Origin: Neobacillus cucumis
GTDB lineage: Bacteria; Bacillota; Bacilli; Bacillales; Cytobacillaceae
NCBI RefSeq assembly: GCF_016908975.1
Contig: NZ_JAFBEX010000008.1
Span: 62,001 to 126,000 of the forward strand
Length of the DNA stretch: 64,000 nucleotides
Reading direction: 5' to 3'
In this document: piece after piece, positions 55,391 through 64,000 of the stretch
Layout of the letters: every line of letters starts with the position of its first letter
Position numbering within the stretch: the stretch's first letter is position 1
Position numbers and translations under genes: made by a program
The notes under the pieces: model-generated
The model's database searches: none
Told to the model about the DNA's origin: nothing
Seen by the model: the letters and a program-made list of their open reading frames with translations, nothing else

Positions 55391-56820
55391 TAACTTTCAC
55401 CATCCATCATTTCTTTTGGCAGTTCAATGATAAATTCACTGCCTTCGCCCAATTTACTTTTAACACCTATACTGCCATGATGAGCTTCAATTAAATGTTT
55501 AACAATTGCCAAACCTAGACCTGTTCCGCCTGAATTTCGGCTCCGGGCCCGGTCTACGCGATAAAACCGTTCAAATATGCGGGGAATATCTTCTTTGCTT
55601 ATGCCAACACCAGTGTCTATAACAGAAATGCGTACCTTATCTTCCATTTCGTGAATGGCGATTTTCACGGAGCCGTTTGCTGGAGTATAGGTGATTGCAT
55701 TATTAATCAAATTAATAAACACTTGTTTTAAACGGTCGATATCCGCTTTTATGAGGACTTGTTTTTGATTACAATCAAGCCCAAGCTGTATATTTTTCGC
55801 TTTTGCTTTGCGGTTTAATAAATTTATAACATCATGAAGCAGGGCATATAATTCCACCGGCTGCCAATTTAGTCGAAAACCTTGCTGTTCAATTTTTGAA
55901 AGGTCTAAAAGGTCTGAAATAAGTGATTCTAGCCTGTTACTTTCTTTCAAAATAATGGAAAGAAAGGATTCTAAGGTTTCTTTGTTATTCATGGCACCAT
56001 CGAGCAGTGTTTCGGTAAACCCCTTAATTGAAGTTACAGGAGTTTTTAATTCATGAGAAACATTGGCGACAAAATCCTTGCGCATTTGTTCTAGTTTCTT
56101 AATTTCTGTTATATCATGGAAAACGAGCAAGACCCCTTTCCAGACATTGTTAGTTCCAATAATGGGAACACCATAGACAATAAAATATTTTCTTTCAATC
56201 TGCAAAGGCAATAGTAACTGTTTACTTACCTTATGTTCAGTACGGAAAACTTCAGCGATGAGCTGATTGATTTCATCATAATCAATAACCTCATAATATT
56301 GTTTTTTCAAATATTCATGTGGATTGATATGGAAAATATCGATGAAACCCTTATTAATTAGATTAATAAACCCTCGGCTATCAATAAGAATTAAACCGGC
56401 TCCCATATTTTCAATCAGAGCGCTAAGCCGGTCCTGCTGCATTTCCCGAACTTTGGTAAGATCTTCAAGATTTTCAGCGAGCATATTAATCGTAGAACCT
56501 AACATTCCGGTATCATCTAATCGGTTTACTTTTGTCCGGGCACGGTAGTTTCCATGCGCAAGTTCAATTGCCACTTCGGTAGCTGCTTTAATCGGCTTGG
56601 TATATCTTGTGGTAATTCTAATGGCAAGAATGATGGTAACGATTACGGCTATCCCTAAACCAGCACATAAGAGCCACCAGATTTCTATTTTTATTTGACC
56701 ATTTAAAGTGTCTAAAAAATTAAATTTAAATAACTGCCCAAGCACTATCCCTAAGCCAATTAAAACTAGTACAACTAAACTAATGAATATTATAAAAGTC
56801 CTTGTACGGAACTTCATCAT
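55390..56820 (-). CDS. phoR: Phosphate sensor histidine kinase PhoR
   Basis: Membrane kinase of the phosphate starvation response. Two membrane helices near the N terminus (about 9-30 and 47-67) enclose only a short outer loop, shorter than in B. subtilis PhoR. HAMP, a PAS domain, HisKA with VSHELKTPVTSIKG and a HATPase with DTGVGI and GTGLGLAIVK follow. It overlaps phoP by 4 bp (ATGA). The length of 476 residues versus about 579 in B. subtilis reflects the missing extracytoplasmic domain. Confidence 0.92.
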   Translation of the reverse strand: MMKFRTRTFIIFISLVVLVLIGLGIVLGQLFKFNFLDTLNGQIKIEIWWLLCAGLGIAVIVTIILAIRITTRYTKPIKAATEVAIELAHGNYRARTKVNRLDDTGMLGSTINMLAENLEDLTKVREMQQDRLSALIENMGAGLILIDSRGFINLINKGFIDIFHINPHEYLKKQYYEVIDYDEINQLIAEVFRTEHKVSKQLLLPLQIERKYFIVYGVPIIGTNNVWKGVLLVFHDITEIKKLEQMRKDFVANVSHELKTPVTSIKGFTETLLDGAMNNKETLESFLSIILKESNRLESLISDLLDLSKIEQQGFRLNWQPVELYALLHDVINLLNRKAKAKNIQLGLDCNQKQVLIKADIDRLKQVFINLINNAITYTPANGSVKIAIHEMEDKVRISVIDTGVGISKEDIPRIFERFYRVDRARSRNSGGTGLGLAIVKHLIEAHHGSIGVKSKLGEGSEFIIELPKEMMDGES

Positions 56821-57533
56821 TCTCCTTTTGGCTCCTCCAGTTTATATCCTAAGCCCCTTATTGTTTTGATATAGGCAGGTTTTTTCGTATCTTCTTCAAT
56901 TTTTTCCCTTAGGTGCGAAATATGAACATCGACAATTCTAGTATCGCCCGCAAAGTCATAATTCCAAACAGCACTCAGCAATTGATCTCTTGTTAGGACA
57001 CGACCTTTGTTTTGTCCAAGATAGAGGAGGAGTTCAAATTCCTTTAACGTTAATTCCAGTTGATTGCCTTGAAAATAGGCTTCATATTTTCCTGGATAAA
57101 TCATCAGATTTCCAATATTGATTTGCTCCTCTGTTTGATCAGTGTCTACGGATGTTTCTGGTTGTACCTGTGTTCTCCTTAAGATGGCTTTGACCCGTGC
57201 AAGGACCTCACGAGGGCTAAAGGGCTTGACCATATAATCATCAGCACCTAGCTCAAGTCCTAATATTTTATCCAGCTCATCATCTTTCGCTGTTAACATG
57301 AGGATTGGGGTCATTATATTCTGCTGACGCAATTGTTTGCAAACTTCCATTCCATCTAAATTTGGCAGCATTAAATCTAAAACAATAATATCAGGGGACT
57401 CGCTCTCTGCTAATCGTTTTCCTTCTGCCCCATCCATAGCGGTAACAACCTCAAATCCCGCTTGTTCCAAATTATATTGAAGTAGTGTCACAATAGATTG
57501 TTCATCATCGACAACTAGTATTTTATTTTTCAT
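56817..57533 (-). CDS. phoP: Phosphate response regulator PhoP
   Basis: An OmpR-family response regulator of 238 residues. The receiver has the phosphoacceptor Asp in VLDLMLPNLDG (about 52) and the switch lysine in MVKPFSP. The winged helix ends with RIVDVHISHLREKIE. It activates or represses Pho regulon genes. The ATG follows GGGGGG. A cre-like box lies upstream. Confidence 0.96.
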   Translation of the reverse strand: MKNKILVVDDEQSIVTLLQYNLEQAGFEVVTAMDGAEGKRLAESESPDIIVLDLMLPNLDGMEVCKQLRQQNIMTPILMLTAKDDELDKILGLELGADDYMVKPFSPREVLARVKAILRRTQVQPETSVDTDQTEEQINIGNLMIYPGKYEAYFQGNQLELTLKEFELLLYLGQNKGRVLTRDQLLSAVWNYDFAGDTRIVDVHISHLREKIEEDTKKPAYIKTIRGLGYKLEEPKGE

Positions 57534-57612
57534 AAAAACCCCCCATTTCTAGATACTCTCATTATATCTATAAGGAATATGGATTATCTAGTTTTATGGA
57601 ACATTTGTTATA

Positions 57613-57628
57613 TTACAACGCTTTCATG
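57613..57628 (-). promoter_or_regulatory. Cre-like CcpA box upstream of phoPR
   Basis: The minus strand reads CATGAAAGCGTTGTAA. TGAAAGCGTTGTAA fits the cre pattern TGWAANCGNTNWCA in 13 of 14 positions. CcpA repression of phoPR is known in B. subtilis. Confidence 0.5.
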
Positions 57629-57704
57629 TAAAAAAATTTACAAAGAATTCATAATTGTCCTCGGATATGGCTTATTGGTTTTATAAAATATTAATTGTAA
57701 AAGA

Positions 57705-58628
57705 ATGTTGTGGCGTATGGCATATAAAGCTCGTTCGCTCCCGGTGGACCTAAAGATTCTAAGAATATTGAGGAATCGAATGGACTTCACACCGGAACAA
57801 GAAAATTACTATTTATCTAAAGTGAAAGGGTTTGAAGGAGAAGTTCAGTTTGATCTATTAACAGAGCAGCTGCGTAGTGATTGTTTAATTTTAAATGATT
57901 AGTGTTTTGAAGTGAATCACACTTCGTTTCAGCTTGATACTTCCATCATTTTTCAAGATACTTTTTACTTCTTTGAAATCAAGAATTTTGAAGGTGATTA
58001 TTGTTATCGAGCGGACCGTTTTGAAACTATTAATGGAAAGGTTATTATGAATCCACTTGACCAGATAAAAAGAAGTCATACTCTGCTCCTCCAATTGCTC
58101 CAGAAGTTAGGCTATCATATAGCTGTTGATGCCTCGGTTGTCTTTGTAAGCCCCGAGTTTTTCTTATATCAAGCTCCTAAGGACAAACCTATTTATTATC
58201 CAAATCATTTAAATCGATTAATGCGAAGATTAAATAATGAGTCTTCTAAATTATCGGAATGGCATAAAAGTCTTGCGGATAAACTTATATCTTTACATCA
58301 GGTTGAATCAGCTTACTCGAATGTAAAGATCCCCACTTATGATTACAAAGTCTTACGAAAAGGGAATACATGTTGTATCTGCCATTCTTTTTCGTGTTCG
58401 GTTTGTAATGGAAAGGTTATTTGTGCGGATTGCGGGCATGTGGAGGGGGTGGAATCTGCCGTTTTAAGATGTGTGGAGGAGATAAGGTTGTTGTTTCCGG
58501 GGATGAAGATGACTACTAATGGTGTTTTTGAGTGGTTTGGAATAAGTGATTCGAAAAAGATGATTCGGCGGATACTTAATCAGAATTTTAATTCAATAGG
58601 GGAAAGAAAATTACGATATTTTGAGTGA
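57705..58628 (+). pseudogene. NERD-domain protein gene interrupted by an in-frame amber codon
   Basis: The frame opens at ATG 57705 (or 57717, MAYKARS) and runs to TAG at 57900-57902. It continues in the same frame to 58628 without other stops. NERD motifs lie on both sides of the stop: FEGEVQFDLLTEQL and LILND before it, then FQLDTSII and FEIKNFEGDY, which hold the catalytic-type Asp and Glu-x-Lys, after it. A C-terminal cysteine cluster (CCICHSFSCSVCNGKVICADC) resembles a zinc ribbon. A GTG at 57912 could start a truncated product. It runs against the flow of its neighbours, between phoP and the MaoC gene. Confidence 0.82.
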
Positions 58629-58636
58629 AGATTTTT

Positions 58637-58688
58637 AGAGCGGCTGACGTATGGTCATGCATACAGTACCCTTGTGAGCCGCTTTTTA
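58637..58688 (+). terminator. Terminator of the second NERD gene
   Basis: AGCGGCT/AGCCGCT outer stem with an inner GTATG/CATAC stem and a TTTTTAAC tail, right after the stop codon. Confidence 0.8.
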
Positions 58689-58712
58689 ACTTGAGTAGCT
58701 TTTTCTTTCTCC

Positions 58713-59095
58713 ATCGGTAAATGAGCCTCTCTTTCATTTACCCTATTGGCTTCTTTTTCCGCTTCTCGGTCCATGAACCCCTCTTTCATTTACCCTACTG
58801 CCCTCTTTTTCTTCTTCTCGGTCCATGAACCCTACTTTCATTTACCCTATTGCCCTCTTTTTCTTCTTCTCGGTCCATGAACCCCTCTTTCATTTACCCT
58901 ACTGCCCTCTTTTTCTTCTTCTCGGTCCATGAACCCCTCTTTCATTTACCTTACTGCCCTCTTATTCCGCTTCTCGGTCCATGAAACCTACTTTCATTTA
59001 CCCTATTGCCTTCTTTTTTCGCTTCTCGGTCCATGAACCCCTCTTTCATTTACGCTATTGCCCTCTTTTTCTTCTTCTCGGTCCATGATAACCAC
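58713..59095. repeat. Tandem array of seven 52-bp units plus a partial eighth
   Basis: Unit starts (CTCGGTCC or variant) fall at 58713, 58765, 58817, 58869, 58921, 58973, 59025 and 59077, each exactly 52 bp apart. Units carry GGTCCATGAACC, an imperfect palindrome, then TTTCATTTACC and a pyrimidine-rich tail. The first unit has GGTAAATGA, the exact complement of the following TCATTTACC. The array sits between the broken NERD gene and the MaoC gene. There is no long open frame and no spacer-like variable segment. Confidence 0.93.
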
Positions 59096-59158
59096 TTACT
59101 TTTACCTGAGCAGATACCTTTTTCCCTAAAATCATGTAAATAATAATTCCTAACACTG

Positions 59159-59635
59159 TCAAAAATTATCCAACACTCTCCCATGTAAATCCGCTAACCG
59201 GTGGGGCGGGCAAACCTTAAATAGCCCTGCAATCACACGCTCATTCACTTCATTCATCCCCTCAACCCGAATCACCACCACATGCTCGGACCGTAAAACT
59301 TCAACGACTTCGAACAGAAACTCCACCGAATCATAATGAAAAACAGGTTTCAGAAACTCAATTTCCTGTTTTAAAATATGGCTTCCAGGACCGGGCAGAT
59401 ATTTTGAGATTGCTGAAGTAATAATGCCGGTTAACATAACACTTGGCACTATGGGCTTTGCAAAAGGAGTTTGGGATGCATAATCATGTTGGATATATAG
59501 GGGATTTGCATCATCGGTCAAGCCTAGATACAAAAGGAGGTCCTTGTCTTCCATCTTCTCCGTTAACGATAGCTTTTCACCTATATTTATTTCTTCAATT
59601 CTACGCCCAAGTTTTCTTTTTTTACCTAATACCAT
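59159..59635 (-). CDS. MaoC-like hydratase-family protein
   Basis: A 158-residue hot-dog fold protein related to (R)-specific enoyl-CoA hydratases. The segment TDDANPLYIQHDYASQTPFAKPIVPSVMLTGI contains the hydratase-type Asp and His motif. The start is the ATG at 59635 after AGAGGTGG; the longer frame to 59674 is rejected. It lies upstream of phoP and downstream of mdh on the same strand. The substrate is unknown. Confidence 0.86.
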   Translation of the reverse strand: MVLGKKRKLGRRIEEINIGEKLSLTEKMEDKDLLLYLGLTDDANPLYIQHDYASQTPFAKPIVPSVMLTGIITSAISKYLPGPGSHILKQEIEFLKPVFHYDSVEFLFEVVEVLRSEHVVVIRVEGMNEVNERVIAGLFKVCPPHRLADLHGRVLDNF

Positions 59636-59676
59636 CAAATTCCACCTCTTAGTATGTAAGCGATTACAAACCAACC

Positions 59677-59710
59677 AGAAAATTCGGGGATCGCCTCGTG
59701 ATCCCCGAAT
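59677..59710 (-). terminator. Terminator of mdh
   Basis: ATTCGGGGATC/GATCCCCGAAT stem with a 7-nt loop and a TTTTC tail on the minus strand, 9 bp after mdh. Confidence 0.88.
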
Positions 59711-59718
59711 CCAATAGA

Positions 59719-60657
59719 TTATACTAATACTTGCATTACATTACGAACAGAATCAACAGATTTATCTAATGCTGCTTTCTCTTCTGCCGTAAGATCTAAT
59801 TCAATTACCTTTTCAATACCATTTGCACCAAGGATAGTCGGTACTCCGAGATAAATGCCATCGTAGCCGAACTCGCCTTCTAAATAGGCAATGGATGGTA
59901 ATACACGCCGCTGATCTTTAAGAATAGCTTCGCACATTTCTACCAAAGAAGCAGCTGGCGCGTAGTATGCACTACCGTTACCAAGAAGATTAACGATTTC
60001 GCCGCCGCCTTTTCGAGTACGCTCCACAATCGCTTCTAAGCGTTCTTTTGGAATCAACGTTTCCAATGGAATACCACCAGCGAAAGAGTAACGTACAAGT
60101 GGAACCATATCGTCACCATGTCCGCCAAGAACAAATCCTGTAATATCTTTAACAGAAAGATTTAATTCTTGGGCAACAAAGGTACGGAAACGTGCCGTAT
60201 CAAGTACGCCTGATTGACCTATAACACGATTTTTTGGGAAGCCTGATTCTTTGAAAACAGTATATGTCATCGCATCTACAGGGTTTGTTAATACAATAAT
60301 CGTACAGTTTGGAGAATGTTTTACAATTTGCTGCGTCACACTTTTCATCACTTTTTGATTGGTTTGCACTAAATCATCACGGCTCATTCCTGGCTTACGA
60401 GCAATACCAGCAGTGATTACCACGATATCAGAATCCTTGGTATCTTCGTAATTAGAAGTACCAATAATGTTTGAGTCAAACCCTTGAACTGGACTGGCCT
60501 CTAGCATATCTAATGCTTTCCCTTTAGTTGGGTTCTCCATTTGCGGAATATCAACTAAAACGACATCTCCTAGTTCTTTCTGTGCTAATAAAAATGCGGT
60601 TGTTGCACCTGTAAAACCGCCGCCGATTACTGAAACCTTTTTACGCTTTAATGACAT
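59719..60657 (-). CDS. mdh: Malate dehydrogenase
   Basis: NAD-dependent oxidation of malate to oxaloacetate in the TCA cycle. The 312-residue lactate-dehydrogenase-like form has [12 protein letters not shown] at the N terminus, substrate arginines in [10 protein letters not shown] and the catalytic His in [11 protein letters not shown]. It follows icd by 124 bp in the citZ-icd-mdh cluster. The ATG is preceded by AAGGGGAG. Confidence 0.97.
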   Translation of the reverse strand: MSLKRKKVSVIGGGFTGATTAFLLAQKELGDVVLVDIPQMENPTKGKALDMLEASPVQGFDSNIIGTSNYEDTKDSDIVVITAGIARKPGMSRDDLVQTNQKVMKSVTQQIVKHSPNCTIIVLTNPVDAMTYTVFKESGFPKNRVIGQSGVLDTARFRTFVAQELNLSVKDITGFVLGGHGDDMVPLVRYSFAGGIPLETLIPKERLEAIVERTRKGGGEIVNLLGNGSAYYAPAASLVEMCEAILKDQRRVLPSIAYLEGEFGYDGIYLGVPTILGANGIEKVIELDLTAEEKAALDKSVDSVRNVMQVLV

Positions 60658-60697
60658 TTCACTTCTCCCCTTTTTCGTATTAATAATTAATACTAAG

Positions 60698-60717
60698 AGG
60701 CTGTTAATAAACAGCCT
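60698..60717. other. Stem-loop between icd and mdh
   Basis: AGGCTGTT/AACAGCCT with a 4-nt loop. The minus-strand tail is only moderately T-rich, so it may be a partial terminator or a message end-protecting hairpin. Confidence 0.45.
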
Positions 60718-60781
60718 ACTTTTAGCAAATGTCTTGAAGCACTACACGACTAGATTTCCCCTTTAATGTAGTCGTTTTACA

Positions 60782-62050
60782 TTATTCCATGTTCTTAATT
60801 AACTCATCGCCAAATTCAGAAGTCTTAACTTCAGTTGCACCTTCCATTAAGCGAGCAAAGTCATATGTTACTACTTTTGAAGCGATTGTTTTTTCAACTG
60901 ATTTAATCACCATAGTAGCTGCTTCATTCCAGCCTAAGTGTTCAAGCAATAACACCCCTGATAAAATAACAGATGATGGATTTACTTTATCTAGACCAGC
61001 ATATTTTGGTGCAGTACCATGTGTTGCTTCAAAAATCGCATGGCCAGTTTCGTAGTTGATGTTAGCTCCAGGAGCAATACCAATACCGCCAACTTGCGCT
61101 GCTAGTGCATCGGAAATATAGTCACCATTTAAGTTTAATGTAGCAACTACATCGAACTCGCGTGGACGAGTAAGGATTTGTTGTAAGAAAATATCTGCAA
61201 TCGCATCTTTTACGATGATTTTGCCAGCTGCTTCAGCATCAGCTTGTGCTTTATTTGCAGCATCTGTGCCTTGCTCTTCTTTAATGCGGTCGTATTGTAC
61301 CCAAGTGAACACTTTATCGCCGAATTCTTTTTCAGCAAGGTCATAGCCCCACTTTTTAAATGCACCTTCAGTGAATTTCATGATATTCCCTTTATGCACT
61401 AAGGTAACAGACTTACGTCCTTCTTTAATGGCATAATTGATTGCCGCACGTACAAGACGGTTTGTTCCTTCTTCAGAAACTGGTTTAATTCCAATACCAG
61501 ATGTTTCAGGGAATCTAATTTTGTTAACTCCCATTTCATTTTGCAAGAAGTCGATTACCTTCTTAGCAGCTTCAGAGCCTTTTTCATATTCAATACCAGC
61601 ATAAATATCTTCAGTATTTTCACGGAAGATAACCATATCAGTATCTTCTGGGCGTTTCACTGGTGAAGGAACACCTTCAAACCATCTTACTGGGCGTAGG
61701 CATACAAATAAATCTAATTCCTGACGCAGAGCAACGTTTAGGGAACGAATTCCTCCACCAACAGGTGTAGTTAATGGTCCTTTAATCGCAATCAGGTATT
61801 CATCAATAACATCAAGTGTTTCTTTAGGAAGCCACTCACCAGTTTGGTTGAAAGCTTTTTCACCAGCTAGAACTTCTTTCCAAACGATTTTACGTTCGCC
61901 TTTATAGGCTTTTTCTACTGCTGCATCTAGAACTCTCTCGGAAGCAGCCCAGATATCTGGTCCAATACCGTCTCCCTCGATATATGGGATAATAGGATTG
62001 TTTGGTACGTTTAATACGCAATTTGTGACTGAAATTTTTTCGCCTTGCAT
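60782..62050 (-). CDS. icd: Isocitrate dehydrogenase (NADP)
   Basis: Oxidative decarboxylation of isocitrate to 2-oxoglutarate. The 422-residue protein has substrate-binding [21 protein letters not shown], the catalytic Lys/Asp regions [10 protein letters not shown] and [13 protein letters not shown], and [13 protein letters not shown]. It is nearly collinear with the B. subtilis enzyme of 423 residues. It is the middle gene of citZ-icd-mdh. Confidence 0.97.
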   Translation of the reverse strand: MQGEKISVTNCVLNVPNNPIIPYIEGDGIGPDIWAASERVLDAAVEKAYKGERKIVWKEVLAGEKAFNQTGEWLPKETLDVIDEYLIAIKGPLTTPVGGGIRSLNVALRQELDLFVCLRPVRWFEGVPSPVKRPEDTDMVIFRENTEDIYAGIEYEKGSEAAKKVIDFLQNEMGVNKIRFPETSGIGIKPVSEEGTNRLVRAAINYAIKEGRKSVTLVHKGNIMKFTEGAFKKWGYDLAEKEFGDKVFTWVQYDRIKEEQGTDAANKAQADAEAAGKIIVKDAIADIFLQQILTRPREFDVVATLNLNGDYISDALAAQVGGIGIAPGANINYETGHAIFEATHGTAPKYAGLDKVNPSSVILSGVLLLEHLGWNEAATMVIKSVEKTIASKVVTYDFARLMEGATEVKTSEFGDELIKNME

Positions 62051-62116
62051 TAGATGATCTCCCTTCTAGTATGTAAAAGTACTTTGTTCGTGATGATTTA
62101 TCAAAAAGACTGAATC

Positions 62117-62146
62117 AAAGGTTAGAGAACGAATCCTCTAACCTTT
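62117..62146. other. Stem-loop between citZ and icd
   Basis: An 11-bp perfect stem AAAGGTTAGAG/CTCTAACCTTT with an 8-nt loop. No strong minus-strand T-run follows, so it more likely marks processing, attenuation or 3' protection than full termination. Confidence 0.5.
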
Positions 62147-62192
62147 ATTAATTCAATACTATTGAATCAATTTTTTGAAAAAAAGTAAAATA

Positions 62193-63311
62193 TTATCCTC
62201 TTTGCTCAATTGGCACATATTTCTGCATGCCAGGGCCGGTATATTCCGCACGAGGACGGATTAAACGGTTATTTTCATACTGTTCTAAGATATGCGCTAA
62301 CCACCCTGATACACGGCTAACAGCAAAGATTGGTGTCATTAGATCATGGTCTATTCCTAAACTATGATAAACAGATGCAGAATAGAAATCTACATTTGGC
62401 GGTAATTTCTTCTCGCCTGTGACAATGGCTTCAATCTGAACAGACATGTCATACCAATGAGGCTGACCAGTCAATTCAGTTAATTTCTTGGACATTTCTC
62501 TTAGATGTTTGGCACGTGGGTCTCCTTTACGGTATACCCTATGGCCAAAGCCCATAATTTTTTCTTTGTTCGCAAGCTTACCGCGAACATATGGATCTAC
62601 ATTTTCAAGAGTGCCAATATCAGTTAACATTTTCATTACAGCCTCGTTTGCACCGCCATGAAGAGGACCTTTTAGAGCACCAATAGCAGAGGTTATACCT
62701 GAATAAACATCTGATAAAGTTGCTACACATACACGGGCAGTAAAGGTAGAAGCATTCAACTCATGATCAGCATGTAATACTAATGCTTTATTCATCGCTT
62801 CTTCCGCGATTGGTGCAGGCTCTTTACCAGTTAACATGTATAAGAAGTTGGCAGCAAAGCTTAAATCCTGTCTTGGTGCAATTGGTTGGAGCCCTTTTCT
62901 GACACGGGCGAACGTCGTAACAATAGCAGGCATTTTGGCTTGTAAACGAACTGCTTTTCGATAGTTTGCTTCCTCATCCATTAAATCCGCTTCGTCATCG
63001 TATAAACCTAATAATGAAACGGCTGAACGGAGGGCCGCCATTGGATGAACCTTCTCAATCGGATACATGTTAAAGTGTTGAATCACTTCTGGAGGTAGAG
63101 CAGAGTTTTCAGCTAGCTGAGTTTTTAACTCTGCTAACTCTTCTGCACTTGGCAGTCTCCTGTGCCAAAGTAAATAAATGACTTCTTCAAAACTAGCATT
63201 CACTGCTAAATCATCAATGTCATAACCAACATATGTTAGTGTGTCATCAATAATAGAGCTTATGGACGAAGATGTTGCCACTACCCCTTCAAGACCACGT
63301 GTTACTGTCAT
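62193..63311 (-). CDS. citZ: Citrate synthase
   Basis: Condenses oxaloacetate and acetyl-CoA. The 372-residue type II-like enzyme has catalytic histidines in HADHELNASTFTAR and GFGHRVYRKGDPRA. It is the first gene of the TCA cluster. The ATG follows GAGGAGAG. Confidence 0.97.
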   Translation of the reverse strand: MTVTRGLEGVVATSSSISSIIDDTLTYVGYDIDDLAVNASFEEVIYLLWHRRLPSAEELAELKTQLAENSALPPEVIQHFNMYPIEKVHPMAALRSAVSLLGLYDDEADLMDEEANYRKAVRLQAKMPAIVTTFARVRKGLQPIAPRQDLSFAANFLYMLTGKEPAPIAEEAMNKALVLHADHELNASTFTARVCVATLSDVYSGITSAIGALKGPLHGGANEAVMKMLTDIGTLENVDPYVRGKLANKEKIMGFGHRVYRKGDPRAKHLREMSKKLTELTGQPHWYDMSVQIEAIVTGEKKLPPNVDFYSASVYHSLGIDHDLMTPIFAVSRVSGWLAHILEQYENNRLIRPRAEYTGPGMQKYVPIEQRG

Positions 63312-63748
63312 AGAAAATCTCTCCTCACATTCTAAATTTCCCCAGCTTTCTTTAAAAACTGTCTGCTGACTGTTACTCCCAAGAAAAAAGCCAGCTCATC
63401 CTTAAATTTATGCCAAATAAGACTGTTATACCCTTCTTTTAGACAAAAATCCTTCATCCAACCGAAAACTGCATCATTTCAATTGAGTTAGAAGCATGAT
63501 ATATGGTGTTTAACTTAGTCTAGTGATTCCTAATATTTGTTCCCTTTAATCGACTGAGCGATTGCTCGGAATGAATCCACAGAAAAACGATCCTTTTGAA
63601 CATTAAAAAATGCTTTACAATTAATTCACCGTTAATATGTGGTTTATGTAAATAAGGATACGCTTACAAGCCTATTATAAACAATTATCAGATTTTTGTG
63701 AACGAAAAGACACTGAAAAAAACAAAAAAATATTATTTTACAAAAAAT
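63312..63748. other. citZ upstream region
   Basis: This 437-bp AT-rich gap holds the citZ promoter, which I could not fix. A weak cre-like sequence (TGTAAGCGTATCC on the minus strand, near 63657-63669) lies in it. I see no gene, no strong hairpin and no repeat copy. Confidence 0.4.
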
Positions 63749-64000
63749 CTAGCTAAAAAATCCGAATATTTTCATTGCCATATAGGCTATTCCGGCACCA
63801 ATAAGAGGGCCTACTGCAACACCCTTGAAAATGGATACGGACAAAATCGTTCCAAGAACTAAGGCCGTTGTGATTTGTGGATCATCTGCTAGAAGCTTAA
63901 CCCCTCCTTTGGCTAGTAATGCCACAAGCATTCCCGAAATAAGGGCTATCCATGCATACGGTGACTTAAAAGAGGCCGTTAAGTCGCGAAAGCCGATTTC
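63749..64000 (-). CDS. ytwI: DUF441 membrane protein YtwI, 3' part
   Basis: The reading frame remains open to the window end, so only the C-terminal 83 residues are seen. They include GFRDLTASFKSPYAWIALISG, LLADDPQITTALVLGTIL and KGVAVGPLIGAGIAYMAM, typical of the four-helix DUF441 membrane family next to citZ in Bacillus. The internal ATG at 63931 is not the start. Function unknown. Confidence 0.9.
   Translation of the reverse strand, partial: EIGFRDLTASFKSPYAWIALISGMLVALLAKGGVKLLADDPQITTALVLGTILSVSIFKGVAVGPLIGAGIAYMAMKIFGFFS

Noticed and set aside
58713..59095. Possible CRISPR array
   Set aside because: Units are contiguous 52-bp copies with no unique spacers between them, and no cas gene is near.

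Overview
The window reads as a chromosomal segment of an AT-rich, endospore-forming member of the Bacillaceae, close to Bacillus or Neobacillus. The evidence is the near-continuous B. subtilis-like order racE-ysmB-gerE-sdhBAC-yslB-lysC-uvrC-trxA-etfAB-fadB-fadR-lcfA-mutS2-polX-cvpA-zapA-rnhC-pheTS-ysgA-sspI-ysdC-ysdA-rplT-rpmI-infC-thrS-ytxC-dnaI-dnaB-nrdR-gapB-coaE-ytaF-mutM-polA-phoR-phoP-mdh-icd-citZ-ytwI. Spore genes (gerE, sspI, ytxC, ytaF), TTG/GTG starts and strong Shine-Dalgarno sites agree with this. Most genes lie on the minus strand, so operons read from high to low coordinates.

Layout by region. 1-9.1 kb: glutamate racemase with a MarR regulator, a HesB-like protein, a triple-PAS histidine kinase, gerE, a class D sortase and succinate dehydrogenase. 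9-24 kb: lysC under a lysine riboswitch, uvrC, trxA, a FadR-controlled fatty acid oxidation unit, and the mutS2/polX repair pair. 24-36 kb: cell division and RNase HIII genes, pheST under a phenylalanine T-box, spore and ribosomal genes, and infC with an ATT start behind an L20 leader. 36-47 kb: a large secreted subtilase, thrS under a threonine T-box, and the replication loaders dnaI and dnaB. 47-57 kb: nrdR, gapB, coaE, ytaF, mutM, an sdpR-sdpI-like immunity pair, polA and phoPR. 57-64 kb: a broken NERD gene, a MaoC protein and the TCA genes mdh, icd and citZ, with ytwI cut by the window end.

The functional themes are central carbon and fatty acid metabolism (sdh, citZ-icd-mdh, etf/fad, gapB), DNA replication and repair (uvrC, mutS2, polX, polA, mutM, dnaI, dnaB, nrdR, dUTPase), and translation (pheST, thrS, infC, L20, L35). 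Many control elements are readable: one lysine riboswitch, two T-boxes, an L20 leader, a FadR operator on a promoter start site, CcpN-like boxes, a cre-like box at phoPR, and a 20-bp palindrome at sdpRI.

The accessory layer holds the most unusual signals. Two genes for NERD-domain (nuclease-related) proteins with C-terminal cysteine ribbons each sit beside direct-repeat arrays. The first is intact and bracketed by two five-copy arrays of about 20.5-bp pitch with an invariant TC(A/G)GCG core. The second is split by one in-frame amber codon and followed by seven 52-bp tandem units. Both pitches approximate whole numbers of DNA helical turns. I propose this NERD-plus-array pairing as the candidate undescribed system. 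A dispersed hairpin repeat family (about ten copies, one inside the pheS T-box leader) and a GC-rich 131-194 bp repeat (two copies) make up the rest of the non-coding structure.
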